A stretch of 64,000 bases of DNA from Cycloclasticus sp. (GCA_002733135.1 NVUJ01000001.1:1-64000), one strand, 5' to 3'; shown: positions 17,041-27,536, counted from the first letter of the stretch. Made by a program: numbers and translations. Notes: generated by a model not told the origin, from the sequence alone.

Positions 17041-19913
17041 TAGATTTCAAGCTCTTCTCTATCTGTGTCGTTTATAACGGTGTCGTGGTACCCAAATTGA
17101 TGGGCTAATTGCCATGTTTCGTCACACAGAAAATCATTTTGGTAAGCGGATTTCCACAAATCAGAGGAGTTTGTTGAAATACCGGAATGTAAATGGAACT
17201 TCATATCACCAATCATCCGAGATTGCTCGTACAAGCCATCAGTCATTTTAGAGCTCTGTTTGTCTTGCGGTGAGAGCATGCCACTATTGAATTCAATGTC
17301 TAAAAATTCGCAAAGCTTTATCATTTCTTGCTGAGGCGAATGCACTGTATCCTCATAACGTAAGTGATATTTCCGTTTATTTGGTATTTGGGCTAGAAAA
17401 TGATTTATATTTCGATTAATGCTCAACCAAATAAGTTCGCCAAGTTCAGATGCTTGATATGGGTTTTGATGTTTTTCGTTTATTTCTTTTCCTGTTATAT
17501 AGGGAAACCATAGTTGATCCAAATGGGCTTCTTCAAAAGATCGAATCATTCCATAAGGGTGTCGAGTTAAGTGAATAAAAATGGCGTTATCAAAAATATC
17601 ATCAATGCATTGTAGTGTGCTTTGTACAAGGCTATAAGAAGGTGTTTTGTCAATTAACAGCTGGTGAGGTGTCCTGTGTTGTAATAATGCATAAAATTGT
17701 TGCGTAGATGTGCCTAGCTTCTCATGTTGCTGGACTAGCGATTTTGCATCATTAACGTTGCAATGATCTAATTGCATAATGGTTCTTATTAGCCCTTCAG
17801 TCCTAAACTCTTGTGAATTAACAAGTTTTTCCTTGCGTTCAGTCATATTAGCATATCCGGCTAGATGTAATTCTGGGGGAGAAAATAACAAGTTATTGCC
17901 TGCGAGCATGACTCTTAGAAGAGTAGAGCCGGAACGTGGCGGAGATAGGATGAATATTGTTTTTCCGATTTTTTTATCAGTTATCCTTCGTGTAGAGCTA
18001 GAGGTGTTGGCGATAGACTGCTTGAAATGTTGTATCGTTTCTTTGCTCAGTTTATGAGTTCGATGAAGGGTTTTTGGGTTGATAGCGTTACCCAAAATCG
18101 TATTTGTGAGTATAGGGTGTTCTTTAATGAGGTAGGCTTCAAACTCTACTAGGGATGGATTTTCAAATAGGGCAGTTACATAGATGATTTCATTCCATTT
18201 TTCTTGTATTTTGTTAATGAAAATAGCGGCTTTAAGCGAGTCGCCGCCCAAGTCAAAGAAATCATCATTCAATCCTATTTCCTTAATACGTAAAGCCTCT
18301 TCCCATAAAGAGGCAATAAATTTTGCAATAGGCGATAGAGGGGCTTCAGACGTTGAGTTATGTGTGTTTTCAGCTGGAAAGTAAAAGTGTTGTTCCATAA
18401 GCTGATGTAAGGTGTTTCTTTTTAATTTGCCTCCGATGGTTTTAGGGATTTTATCAATAAAATAGACAGATTTTGGAACCTTATAATAAGATAAATGCTG
18501 ACTTAGGAAATTTGTTAAGTCTTTTTTATCAAGAGTTTTTTTATTTTTTAAGACGACCGCAATGGCTACCTCCTCCCCCAGAGCCTCGTGCGGAATTGGG
18601 AATGTCACAGCCTCCTCAATGGAAGGGTGTGTTAGAGCCAGTTTATCAACTTCTTGTGGGAGCAGTTTTTCTCCTCCACGGTTGATGATTTCTTTTATAC
18701 GACCAGTTAGGAATAAATAATTATCGTCGTCTAAATACCCCATATCACCAGTTTTAAACCATTTCCTTAAAAAGTCTTTAGCAATAGGAGTCTCATTATA
18801 TTCATACCCCAACATGACATTATTGCCGCGTACCAGAACTTCACCAATGACATTTTGTTTAGTTGTAACGTCGAGATTATCTAGTATTCGTACTTCTGTG
18901 CCATCAGCTTGACCTACTGAGCCAGACTTTCTTATGCCCGGTGGAAGTGGGTTACATGTAATTTGTCCAGCAGTTTCGGACATGCCATAAACCTCGATGA
19001 CAGGTGTTTTAAAAATGCCCTCACATTGTTGTTTTAATTTTTCAGGCAATGCTGAAGAAACAGAGCGTACAAACCTTAAAGAATGCTCTTGCATAAAGGA
19101 AAGCTCGTCATTGTCTTGGGACGTTATCTCTTGAATCATCGTTGGAACCATTTGGCACCAACTGGGTGAATACAGTTCCATATTTTTTTTAAACTCAGGG
19201 AACGAGAAGTTAGCAGCACAAATTATTTGGCTACCCTGTAACAAGGGTGTGTACAAAAGGTCAACAAGCCCGCCGATATGAAACATAGGCATCAAATTTA
19301 GGCATATGTCTTCGCTATTTAAGCCTAATGAGGCCGATACATTAATTGCCGATGCGGCTAAGTTTGAATGTGTTAAGGGTACTTTTTTAGGTAAAGCGGT
19401 AGTTCCGGAGGTATGTAAAATGAGTGCAACATCGCTATCAGTTGCCCAATGTACTTGGCCGCTGTTAAGAGAGTGTAAGTCACCGGAATGAACAAACTTC
19501 TTGCTTATTAGATCACCCGATATATCGAGTTCCAGTACAGGAATATTTAGTGCAGTGGCTTCTTGTACAGCGGGTGATTTCATACCACTGTGGGTGATTA
19601 AAAGTCGTGTATTAAGATCTTTTAGGTAGTAGTTAAATTCTTCAGTTTTGTATTCGGGATTAAGCGGGGCGCATGTGGCATAGCTTGAAACTGCCATACT
19701 GAGAGCACCCATTTCTGGGCCATTGGGCAATACGATAACGATACGATCATTTTTTTTAATGCCGTTATCTTTGAGGGTATTAGCTACATAAACAAAATAT
19801 TCGCTTAGTTTGGCGTATGTTAATGACTCATAACCTGATGCGAGGATAGCTAAACGGTTGGGATATGCTTTCGCTAGCTTGTTGATTTTTTGTATGAAAG
19901 AGTTTGTGGGCAT
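17040..19913 (-). CDS. Adenylate-forming domain - PCP - sulfotransferase fusion
   Basis: 957 aa. VALILHTSGTTALPKKVPLTHSN (A3), FKTGDMGYLDDDNYLFLTGRIKEIINRGGEK, IPKTIGGKLKRNTL (A10 Lys present); NDDFFDLGGDSLKAAIF (PCP); TIFILSPPRSGSTLLRVMLAG and HLTRHPYGMIRSFEE (sulfotransferase). Stop overlaps the next ATG (taatg). Confidence 0.9.
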   Translation of the reverse strand: MPTNSFIQKINKLAKAYPNRLAILASGYESLTYAKLSEYFVYVANTLKDNGIKKNDRIVIVLPNGPEMGALSMAVSSYATCAPLNPEYKTEEFNYYLKDLNTRLLITHSGMKSPAVQEATALNIPVLELDISGDLISKKFVHSGDLHSLNSGQVHWATDSDVALILHTSGTTALPKKVPLTHSNLAASAINVSASLGLNSEDICLNLMPMFHIGGLVDLLYTPLLQGSQIICAANFSFPEFKKNMELYSPSWCQMVPTMIQEITSQDNDELSFMQEHSLRFVRSVSSALPEKLKQQCEGIFKTPVIEVYGMSETAGQITCNPLPPGIRKSGSVGQADGTEVRILDNLDVTTKQNVIGEVLVRGNNVMLGYEYNETPIAKDFLRKWFKTGDMGYLDDDNYLFLTGRIKEIINRGGEKLLPQEVDKLALTHPSIEEAVTFPIPHEALGEEVAIAVVLKNKKTLDKKDLTNFLSQHLSYYKVPKSVYFIDKIPKTIGGKLKRNTLHQLMEQHFYFPAENTHNSTSEAPLSPIAKFIASLWEEALRIKEIGLNDDFFDLGGDSLKAAIFINKIQEKWNEIIYVTALFENPSLVEFEAYLIKEHPILTNTILGNAINPKTLHRTHKLSKETIQHFKQSIANTSSSTRRITDKKIGKTIFILSPPRSGSTLLRVMLAGNNLLFSPPELHLAGYANMTERKEKLVNSQEFRTEGLIRTIMQLDHCNVNDAKSLVQQHEKLGTSTQQFYALLQHRTPHQLLIDKTPSYSLVQSTLQCIDDIFDNAIFIHLTRHPYGMIRSFEEAHLDQLWFPYITGKEINEKHQNPYQASELGELIWLSINRNINHFLAQIPNKRKYHLRYEDTVHSPQQEMIKLCEFLDIEFNSGMLSPQDKQSSKMTDGLYEQSRMIGDMKFHLHSGISTNSSDLWKSAYQNDFLCDETWQLAHQFGYHDTVINDTDREELEI

Positions 19914-20023
19914 AAGTTTGGAAAATTTGGTCGTATTAAATGTAAGTTACAATTTAAGAGGTAGATATTTTTGGTGGGAATTTCATCTTAATTTGTATAA
20001 TAAAGGTCTTTATTAGCATTTTT

Positions 20024-21199
20024 TTAGTGTTGGGGAAAGCAGCTATTTATATATTGTCTCAGTGAGGTATCTTGTGTTAGTTGAGAAGCAAAGCCTTGAG
20101 CAGATTGGAACGTTAGCTTTCCAGTATAGATATGAATAATGGCTTCAGAAAGTGCATGATTGTCTTTCATAGGAACTAATGCGCCATACGTTCCATTGTG
20201 CAATAGTTCAGAGGAACCGCCTGGGCTATCAGTGCTAATTATTTGACACCCAGTGGCCATTGCTTCAACGAGCACATTAGGAGCGCCCTCCAGTAACGAT
20301 GTAAGTACAAATAAGTCGGCTTTGGACATATAGCTTAGCGGGTTATTGACAAAACCATGAAGTAAGACATCATTCGATAGTTTTAGCCGGTTAATTTGGG
20401 ACTGTAAGGCGAGGCGTTGTTCACCTTCACCCAAAATTAAAAGTTTGATGCTGGGTGCCTTTGATTTGGCAATTGCGAAGGCGTTTATCAGAGTTGAAAA
20501 ATCTTTTTGTTTTGAGAGCCGCCCAACGCCTAATATGACGTACGTCTGTTCATCATTCAGCCAGTCAATATCTACAGGTTCGTTAATTCGTTCTTCAAAG
20601 TCAGATCCGATGACAGGGTTGTAGATAGTCTGGGAGATATCGGGTGGTAGCTTGATGAGTGCAAGTAAGTCTTTTTCAACCTGCTTTGCAACTGAAACAA
20701 CTTTATCAGCGAGGGGGTAAAGGAGCTGAATATAAGGGAGAAGCGATTTCTCTCTATTTGGAACGGAGTCAATGAAGCTTGATAGCTGAATGCATTCTCG
20801 GATGATTATTTTTGTGTTAACTCCCGTACATTCTCGAGCCATAATGCTAGCTAAATTACACGTATGCAATGTGCTGATGACAAGTTCAGGTTGTCGTTTA
20901 GATAAGTATTCGCACGTGGAATCTAGAATACTGAGGAAGCGTGGTAATTTTATAAAGGGTTTAAATTTCAAAAAACCTTTCTTAAAACTAATAATTTTTA
21001 ATAAGCCTCTGATTCGACTGGTTTTTTTCAGAATGACGATGTTAACATTATTAGGGAGGTTATTCAGCTGGCTTCCTTCTTCTCGTGCAAGTAAAAGCTC
21101 AACCGAATGGCCGATTTTTGCAGCATGAGTTGCTAGACGAAGCATCATTTTTTCAGCTCCACCGGCCCCAAGAGAAGATACAAAAAAGGTGATTTTCAA
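20024..21199 (-). CDS. Glycosyltransferase family 4
   Basis: 391 aa. FFVSSLGAGGAEKMMLRLATHAAKIGHSVELLL; GVGRLSKQKDFSTLINAF; LTSLLEGAPNVLVEAMATGCQIISTDSPGGSSELL. Confidence 0.88.
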   Translation of the reverse strand: MKITFFVSSLGAGGAEKMMLRLATHAAKIGHSVELLLAREEGSQLNNLPNNVNIVILKKTSRIRGLLKIISFKKGFLKFKPFIKLPRFLSILDSTCEYLSKRQPELVISTLHTCNLASIMARECTGVNTKIIIRECIQLSSFIDSVPNREKSLLPYIQLLYPLADKVVSVAKQVEKDLLALIKLPPDISQTIYNPVIGSDFEERINEPVDIDWLNDEQTYVILGVGRLSKQKDFSTLINAFAIAKSKAPSIKLLILGEGEQRLALQSQINRLKLSNDVLLHGFVNNPLSYMSKADLFVLTSLLEGAPNVLVEAMATGCQIISTDSPGGSSELLHNGTYGALVPMKDNHALSEAIIHIYTGKLTFQSAQGFASQLTQDTSLRQYINSCFPQH

Positions 21200-21236
21200 C
21201 TCATCTCCATATGATTATCTAGTAGAGAGAGTTTCG

Positions 21237-22082
21237 TTAAGTTGTTAAATATAGGCCATCATCGTGCATCTCTACATGCATACGGTGAAAAAACTCATGC
21301 AAGGGAGCCGAGTTTTTTATTAGCCTATGTTGTTTTTCGGTCAAGAATTCTTTCCAGCGAAGGTCGATATGTGCTGAAATACCTTGTTTTTTTACCCACT
21401 CATATTGGTCTTTTTGTGTCCCATGATGATCAAAATTCCAGTATTCGATTTGTTCTTTTTCGAACTTAGCACCTATGAAGTTTGTTAGTTTAGCTAGGGC
21501 TTTGGATGTGTCGCTTGCAAGTTCTTGGTAAGTTGTAACGATTGTCTCAACGCCAGCACTTTCAATAAAATTACTGATACGTTGATTTTGTTCCAACCAT
21601 CGATAAATGTACGCGTTAACAGGGTCGCCGAATAAAATAGGTAAACTTTGAGATGGAAAACGTTTTGCCGATTTGTAACGTACACGAAAGTGCTGAAGTG
21701 CATTTATGTCTCTAATGGCCCAACGCCTTGAAAGGGCTCTGGGATCGCGTAGCAGGTAAATAATTTTAATGTTGTATATTTTCTTAAGAAATAAAAACTG
21801 TTGAACCCAACCAACTTTTTTTGAATTATCGACTAAAATTCGCGTGCCTTCGGGTGCTCTATCAAATAATGTAGGGTAAATCTCTTCTTTTGGGAGACCG
21901 CCAAGACCACCAAATAGACTACAATTATCGGTATCGCCACATATGTAACATTCGTGGTTTTGTTTAATAACATTTTTTACTTCACCAACATGAATGGCTT
22001 TAGAATTGCTACCTAATAATTGTGATAAGTAGTGTGATCCAGAGTAATTACTGGACATAATGAAAACCAATGTTTTTTTCAT
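21237..22082 (-). CDS. Sulfotransferase-like protein
   Basis: 281 aa. FIMSSNYSGSHYLSQLLGSN (P-loop-like), IIYLLRDPRALSRRWAIRD; contains a CYICGDTDNC segment. Confidence 0.68.
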   Translation of the reverse strand: MKKTLVFIMSSNYSGSHYLSQLLGSNSKAIHVGEVKNVIKQNHECYICGDTDNCSLFGGLGGLPKEEIYPTLFDRAPEGTRILVDNSKKVGWVQQFLFLKKIYNIKIIYLLRDPRALSRRWAIRDINALQHFRVRYKSAKRFPSQSLPILFGDPVNAYIYRWLEQNQRISNFIESAGVETIVTTYQELASDTSKALAKLTNFIGAKFEKEQIEYWNFDHHGTQKDQYEWVKKQGISAHIDLRWKEFLTEKQHRLIKNSAPLHEFFHRMHVEMHDDGLYLTT

Positions 22083-22117
22083 GAGTTCTACAGTCTTTCG
22101 TGTAATTAAACCAGTTA

Positions 22118-23137
22118 TTACAACGTAATGTTATGATATTTAACATACCATTGTACAAAATATCTTATGCCATCTTCTAACTTGGTAGATGGTTTGTAGT
22201 CGAAGTCTTTTATTAGGTCGGTGATATCTGCATAAGTATGCTCAACGTCTCCTGGCTGCATTGGTAACAGTTCTTTTTTAGCCTTTTTGCCAAGATTCTT
22301 TTCGAGGGCGTTGATGTAATCCAGTAATTTATATGGTTTGTTACTGCCTATGTTATAGAGCCTCCAAGGATCTATGCTGGTGCCAGGGTCAGCTTTTTTT
22401 CCATCCCAAACCGGGTTGCTTGTAGCTGGACGATCTAAGACATGAATAACCCCATCAATTATATCATCTATGTAGGTGAAGTCGCGTTTGTGATTGCCGT
22501 AGTTAAAAACCTTGATGGCTTTATCTGCCAAGATTGCTTTTGTGAATTTCTGTAGAGCCATATCTGGTCTGTCCCACGGTCCATAAACCGTGAAAAAGCG
22601 CAACCCTGTGGTTGGTATGGCAAAAAGATGACTGTACGTATGGGCCATTAATTCATTGGCCTTTTTTGTAGCGGCATATAAACTGACAGGGTGATCTACA
22701 TTGTGGTGAATGGAGTAGGGTATGTTTTTGTTAGCACCATAAACAGAACTTGATGAAGCGTAAACTAAATGCTTTACATCGAATTGACGAGAGCATTCTA
22801 AAATATTTCCAAATCCGACAAGGTTACTGTCAATGTACGAGGATGGGTTGTCAATGGAGTACCTAACGCCAGCTTGTGCGGCAAGGTTTACAACGTACTC
22901 AGGTTTGTAGGTGTTAAAAATACCTACTAATGCGTCACGATCGGCTATATCTACTCGGAAATGCGTATAATTTGGATGATTGATGTGCCTGTTGAGCCTG
23001 TCTTCTTTTAAAGATGTCGAATAATAGTCATTATGGTTGTCGATACCGTAAATAGTATTGCCGCGTTCCAGAAGTTTTAAACATAATGCGGAACCAATAA
23101 AACCTGCCGAACCCGTGACTAAAACTTTCATATGCAC
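22118..23137 (-). CDS. NAD-dependent epimerase (UDP-glucuronate 4-epimerase-like)
   Basis: [70 protein letters not shown]; overlaps ugd. Confidence 0.86.
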   Translation of the reverse strand: MHMKVLVTGSAGFIGSALCLKLLERGNTIYGIDNHNDYYSTSLKEDRLNRHINHPNYTHFRVDIADRDALVGIFNTYKPEYVVNLAAQAGVRYSIDNPSSYIDSNLVGFGNILECSRQFDVKHLVYASSSSVYGANKNIPYSIHHNVDHPVSLYAATKKANELMAHTYSHLFAIPTTGLRFFTVYGPWDRPDMALQKFTKAILADKAIKVFNYGNHKRDFTYIDDIIDGVIHVLDRPATSNPVWDGKKADPGTSIDPWRLYNIGSNKPYKLLDYINALEKNLGKKAKKELLPMQPGDVEHTYADITDLIKDFDYKPSTKLEDGIRYFVQWYVKYHNITL

Positions 23138-24462
23138 TTCTCACCACGGCCAATGGCATAATAGGTCATCCCTAGTTTAGCTAGTTCGCTGGGGTTATAT
23201 ATATTGCGCCCATCGAAGATAACAGGCTGTATTAAGGATGATTTGATGAGCTCAAAATCAGGGGCTCTGTACTGTTGCCATTCGGTAACAACAATTAGAG
23301 CATCAGCATTTATTAAGGCATCATTTTGTGAATCACAAAGAGAGAGCCCTGTAATGTCGCCGTGTATTCGCATAAATTCACTCATAGCAACAGGGTCATG
23401 GGCATTGATTGATGCTCCTGCATTAATAAGGGACTCGATGATTTTTAAACTGGGAGCTTCACGTATGTCATCTGTATTCGGTTTGAATGATAACCCCCAT
23501 AGAGCAAAAGTTTTGCCTTTTAATTTCCCGTTGAAGTGATGATTAGCTTTTTTAAATAGAATGGTTTTTTGTATGTCGTTTGTTTTTTCAACAGCATCAA
23601 TGATATTTGCTTTATAACCATGCTTCTTGGCAAGCGTATTGAGGGCTCTAACATCTTTAGGGAAACATGAACCCCCGTACCCACACCCCGGATAGATAAA
23701 AGAGTAGCCAATGCGGTTATCGGCTCCGATTCCTTTGCGGACTTGTTCGATATCGGCATCCATAAATTCCGCTAAATTGGCGAGCTCATTCATAAAGCTA
23801 ATTTTTGTAGCGAGCATCGCATTGGCGGCATATTTGGTTAGTTCAGCGGAGCGCACATCCATGTTTAAGATGCGGTCATGATTGCGATTAAAGGGCATGT
23901 ACAAGTCGTACATTTTTTTAGCGATATCATCATTACTGGTACCAATGATGATTCTGTCGGGCTTCATAAAATCAGAGATAGCAGAGCCCTCTTTAAGGAA
24001 CTCAGGGTTTGAAACGACTGCAAAATCAATTTTTTTCTGTAAGTTACGTAGCTTTAGGCTTACAGACACTTTTATTTCATCGGCTGTTCCCACTGGGACA
24101 GTCGATTTTGTTACAACTATTTTTGGACTTTGCATGTGTTCAGCGATTGTGTCGGCTACCGCAAGAACATGTTGTAGGTCAGCTGAGCCATCTTCGTTTG
24201 ATGGAGTGCCTACTGCAATAAATAGAAGCTCTGCGTGCTCAATAGCTTTTTGATGATCTGTGGTGAAGTGAAGGCGGTCGCAAGCCATGTTCTTTTTAAT
24301 AAGTTCGGCGAGACCTGGCTCATAAATAGGAATGATTCCTTCTTTTAATGATGATATCTTTTTTTCATCTGAATCCAAACAAATAACATCATTGCCAACT
24401 TCTGCGAAGCAGGTTCCTGTGACTAGGCCGACGTAGCCAGAGCCGATAATAGTTATTTTCAT
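23128..24462 (-). CDS. ugd: UDP-glucose 6-dehydrogenase
   Basis: [67 protein letters not shown]. Confidence 0.94.
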   Translation of the reverse strand: MKITIIGSGYVGLVTGTCFAEVGNDVICLDSDEKKISSLKEGIIPIYEPGLAELIKKNMACDRLHFTTDHQKAIEHAELLFIAVGTPSNEDGSADLQHVLAVADTIAEHMQSPKIVVTKSTVPVGTADEIKVSVSLKLRNLQKKIDFAVVSNPEFLKEGSAISDFMKPDRIIIGTSNDDIAKKMYDLYMPFNRNHDRILNMDVRSAELTKYAANAMLATKISFMNELANLAEFMDADIEQVRKGIGADNRIGYSFIYPGCGYGGSCFPKDVRALNTLAKKHGYKANIIDAVEKTNDIQKTILFKKANHHFNGKLKGKTFALWGLSFKPNTDDIREAPSLKIIESLINAGASINAHDPVAMSEFMRIHGDITGLSLCDSQNDALINADALIVVTEWQQYRAPDFELIKSSLIQPVIFDGRNIYNPSELAKLGMTYYAIGRGEKCI

Positions 24463-24511
24463 AAAGAATTACGATCTGAATAGGTAAGGTATGACATTTT
24501 GAACTGGGAAC

Positions 24512-26290
24512 TTAAACATTAAGTTTTGGATGTTTGTGAAGTTGTGTCTGTAGAAGTTTGGCATAGTTGCCATGTTGACTTAAAAGAGAGTTGTGGTCCC
24601 CGGCTTCGATGATAGTACCTTTGTCTAGAACAATGATAAGGTCAGCTTTTTCAATGGTGGATAGTCTATGTGCAATAACCAAGGTTGTACGGTTTTTCAT
24701 CACTACTTCCAGTGCGTCTTGTATTTTTTGCTCAGATTCAGTATCCAACGCTGAAGTGGCTTCATCAAGAATCAGGCAGGGAGCATTCTTTAATAAGGCC
24801 CGTGCAATCGCGATTCTTTGACGTTGGCCTCCAGATAGCTTGACGCCATTTTCACCGACCATGGTATCAAAACCATGAGAAAGCTGTTCGATAAACTCTA
24901 ACGCATTAGCATCTTTGGCGGACTGTTTTATTTTCTCTAAGGAAGTATCTCTAAGTGCACCATAAGCAATGTTGTTGGCAATGGTGTCATTGAACAGAGT
25001 GACGCTCTGGGTTACCAACGAAATATGATGTCTTAGGTTTTTGAGTGTGTAATCATTGATATCAACCCCGTCTAGCAAGATAGAACCCTCTTGATGAACG
25101 TAAAATCTAGGGATTAGGTTAGCTAATGTGGTTTTACCGCTACCTGATTTGCCGACGAGGGCAACCATCATGCCGGGTTTTATATCAACATTAATGTTCT
25201 TTAGAACAGCATTCTCCGTACCGGAATAGGCGAAATTCAAGCTTTTTATTTCAATGTGCCCTTTTACGTTATCGACTGCGTAGTCTCCATTATCTGGTTC
25301 AGTTTTTGTATCAAGTACTTCAAAAATACTTTCTGCGCCTGCAAGGCCTTTTTGAATATTGGCATTCACCTCGCTTAATTGCCTTATTGGTTTAGGCATA
25401 AGACCAGCTGCTGTGATATAGGCCACGAATTCACCAGGTGAAGCATCGGTCATTAATAGCAATGCTAGATAGATCATCAGCGCAAGAGCAGATGAAACAA
25501 TAAGTTGTAGTACGGGGGTGTTGATAGCACCTGTTTGCACCATTTTCATAGCTTGTTTAAAATTAGAAAAACTGGCTTCTTTGAAACGGCCTTTTTCATA
25601 CTCCTCGCCACCAAAGCTACGTACGACACGGTAGTTGTTAATGAGTTCAGATGAGACGTGTGTGATATCGCCCATTGAAGTTTGTATGCGTTTGCTTATG
25701 GCTTTAAAGCGCTTGCCTGCGTAGTTAACAAGTAAGCCAATAATGGGTGCAATGGCAATGAAAATGAGTGATAAGGCCCAGTTCATATACATCAAGTAGG
25801 CAAGTAGACCAATAACAGTAAGGCCTTCGCGAACAACGACTTTAATGGCATCCGTAGCAGCAGAGGTGACTTGCTGTACGTTGTAGGTGACTCGTGAAAG
25901 CAGATGCCCGGAGTTTTGATCGTCGAAATAGCTGTTTGGTAACGTGCTGTATTTGTTGAAAATTTCACATCGCAAGTTATGTACAACGTTATTAGCAACT
26001 TTTGCAATGTAATAACTACCCAGAAAGGACCCAACGCCTCTAAAAAAAACGATACATATGGTGGCTAAAGGAACCCAATAAATTTCTGTTCTTTGTTCAG
26101 CTTGTAAGGAGTCGACCAAATATTCCATTAAAGCGGCGAGAGCAGGCTGAGTTGCCGCAAAAATCAAAAAACCGATAAGGCTAATGGCAAAAGGTTTCCA
26201 GTAGGGCAACACATATTCCATCAACCTTAAATAAATTTGAAGGCTGGTCTCTGTATTGTTTGAAGCGTTTTGTTTGGTTTGTTTGCTCAC
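24512..26290 (-). CDS. msbA: Lipid A export ABC transporter (permease/ATPase)
   Basis: 592 aa half-transporter; Walker A ALVGKSGSGKTTLANLIPRFY; signature LSGGQRQRIAIARALLK; MsbA-type layout within an LPS core locus. Confidence 0.9.
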   Translation of the reverse strand: MSKQTKQNASNNTETSLQIYLRLMEYVLPYWKPFAISLIGFLIFAATQPALAALMEYLVDSLQAEQRTEIYWVPLATICIVFFRGVGSFLGSYYIAKVANNVVHNLRCEIFNKYSTLPNSYFDDQNSGHLLSRVTYNVQQVTSAATDAIKVVVREGLTVIGLLAYLMYMNWALSLIFIAIAPIIGLLVNYAGKRFKAISKRIQTSMGDITHVSSELINNYRVVRSFGGEEYEKGRFKEASFSNFKQAMKMVQTGAINTPVLQLIVSSALALMIYLALLLMTDASPGEFVAYITAAGLMPKPIRQLSEVNANIQKGLAGAESIFEVLDTKTEPDNGDYAVDNVKGHIEIKSLNFAYSGTENAVLKNINVDIKPGMMVALVGKSGSGKTTLANLIPRFYVHQEGSILLDGVDINDYTLKNLRHHISLVTQSVTLFNDTIANNIAYGALRDTSLEKIKQSAKDANALEFIEQLSHGFDTMVGENGVKLSGGQRQRIAIARALLKNAPCLILDEATSALDTESEQKIQDALEVVMKNRTTLVIAHRLSTIEKADLIIVLDKGTIIEAGDHNSLLSQHGNYAKLLQTQLHKHPKLNV

Positions 26291-26405
26291 GGCTTATTCG
26301 TTGTGCTTAACAATTCAATATTTTAACGCATAGTTAGGGTATTCGCAGGCTGATTAGGGGTAAAATAATTTTATTATTAAATTTACCATATTCGATTAGC
26401 TTTTT

Positions 26406-27536
26406 ATGCGTTTAGCTTTTGCACTTTACAAGTATTTTCCATTTGGTGGTTTAGCGCGTGATTTTATGCGTATTGCCAAGATATGCATCGGAAAAGGCCA
26501 TTCGGTTGATGTCTATGTCATGGAATGGCAAGGTGATTTGGAGGCTGAATTTAAGGTCAGTATATTGCCTTCCAAAGGCTGTAGTAATCACGCCAAAGTA
26601 GCTGATTTTCATCGGCAATTCACTAAGAACCTTAAGCAAGAACAATACGATGTCGTTATTGGTTTTAATAAAATGCCGGGGCTCGATGTGTATTATGCGG
26701 CTGACCCTTGTTATTTAGATCGCTTTACTGAGACATCTTTCTTAAAGAAATTGAATCCACGCTACCGTTTTTATGCAGAGGTGGAAGAGTCAGTTTTTGG
26801 GGTAAGTAGTGGAACCGTTTGCTTGATGATTTCAGATGTGCAAACGGCATTATTTAAAAAACATTACCATACGCCAACCGCACGATTAGTTGCGTTACCT
26901 CCGGGTATTGATTTGAATCGCCGTAAACCACCGAATGCTAAACAGCGCAGAGAGGCATTTCGAGAAGAGCTTAAATTAACCGAGAACGAATTACTTGTGT
27001 TGATGGTGGGTACGGGTTTTAAAACAAAAGGTGTCGATAGGGCAATGGAGGCAATAGCGTCACTACCCGAAACGTTACAATCTAAAATTCATCTCATGGT
27101 TGTTGGTGTAGATGATATTTCCTCCTATGAACGGTTGGCGATTGAAAAAGGCATCGCAGAAAAGGTTCACTTCATGGGTGGTCGCCCTGACGTGCCTGAT
27201 TTTTTATTAGCTGCGGACCTCCTTGTACACCCTGCAAGAAAAGAAAACACAGGCACTGTTATTCTGGAGGCAATGGTTGCTGGTTTGCCGATGTTGGTGA
27301 CGGATGTATGTGGTTATGCGAAACATGTGAGCAAGTCTAAAGCCGGTGAAGTATTGCCATCGCCCTTTTCACAAGTATTGTTAAATAAAGCACTGGAGAA
27401 GATGCTAGTCAGTGATAAAGAAAGCTGGATAAATAATGCGCTCGAATACGCAGAAAATGAGGATTTATACAGCATGCCAGAGAAAGCAGTAGAAGCTATT
27501 GAAAAAGTTGCGGAGAGCCGACTCAATGTCAGTTGA
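26406..27536 (+). CDS. waaG: LPS core glycosyltransferase I
   Basis: MRLAFALYKYFPFGGLARDFMRIA; GFNKMPGLDVYYAADPCY; ADLLVHPARKENTGTVILEAMVAGLPMLVTDVCGYAKHV. Confidence 0.92.
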   Translation: MRLAFALYKYFPFGGLARDFMRIAKICIGKGHSVDVYVMEWQGDLEAEFKVSILPSKGCSNHAKVADFHRQFTKNLKQEQYDVVIGFNKMPGLDVYYAADPCYLDRFTETSFLKKLNPRYRFYAEVEESVFGVSSGTVCLMISDVQTALFKKHYHTPTARLVALPPGIDLNRRKPPNAKQRREAFREELKLTENELLVLMVGTGFKTKGVDRAMEAIASLPETLQSKIHLMVVGVDDISSYERLAIEKGIAEKVHFMGGRPDVPDFLLAADLLVHPARKENTGTVILEAMVAGLPMLVTDVCGYAKHVSKSKAGEVLPSPFSQVLLNKALEKMLVSDKESWINNALEYAENEDLYSMPEKAVEAIEKVAESRLNVS

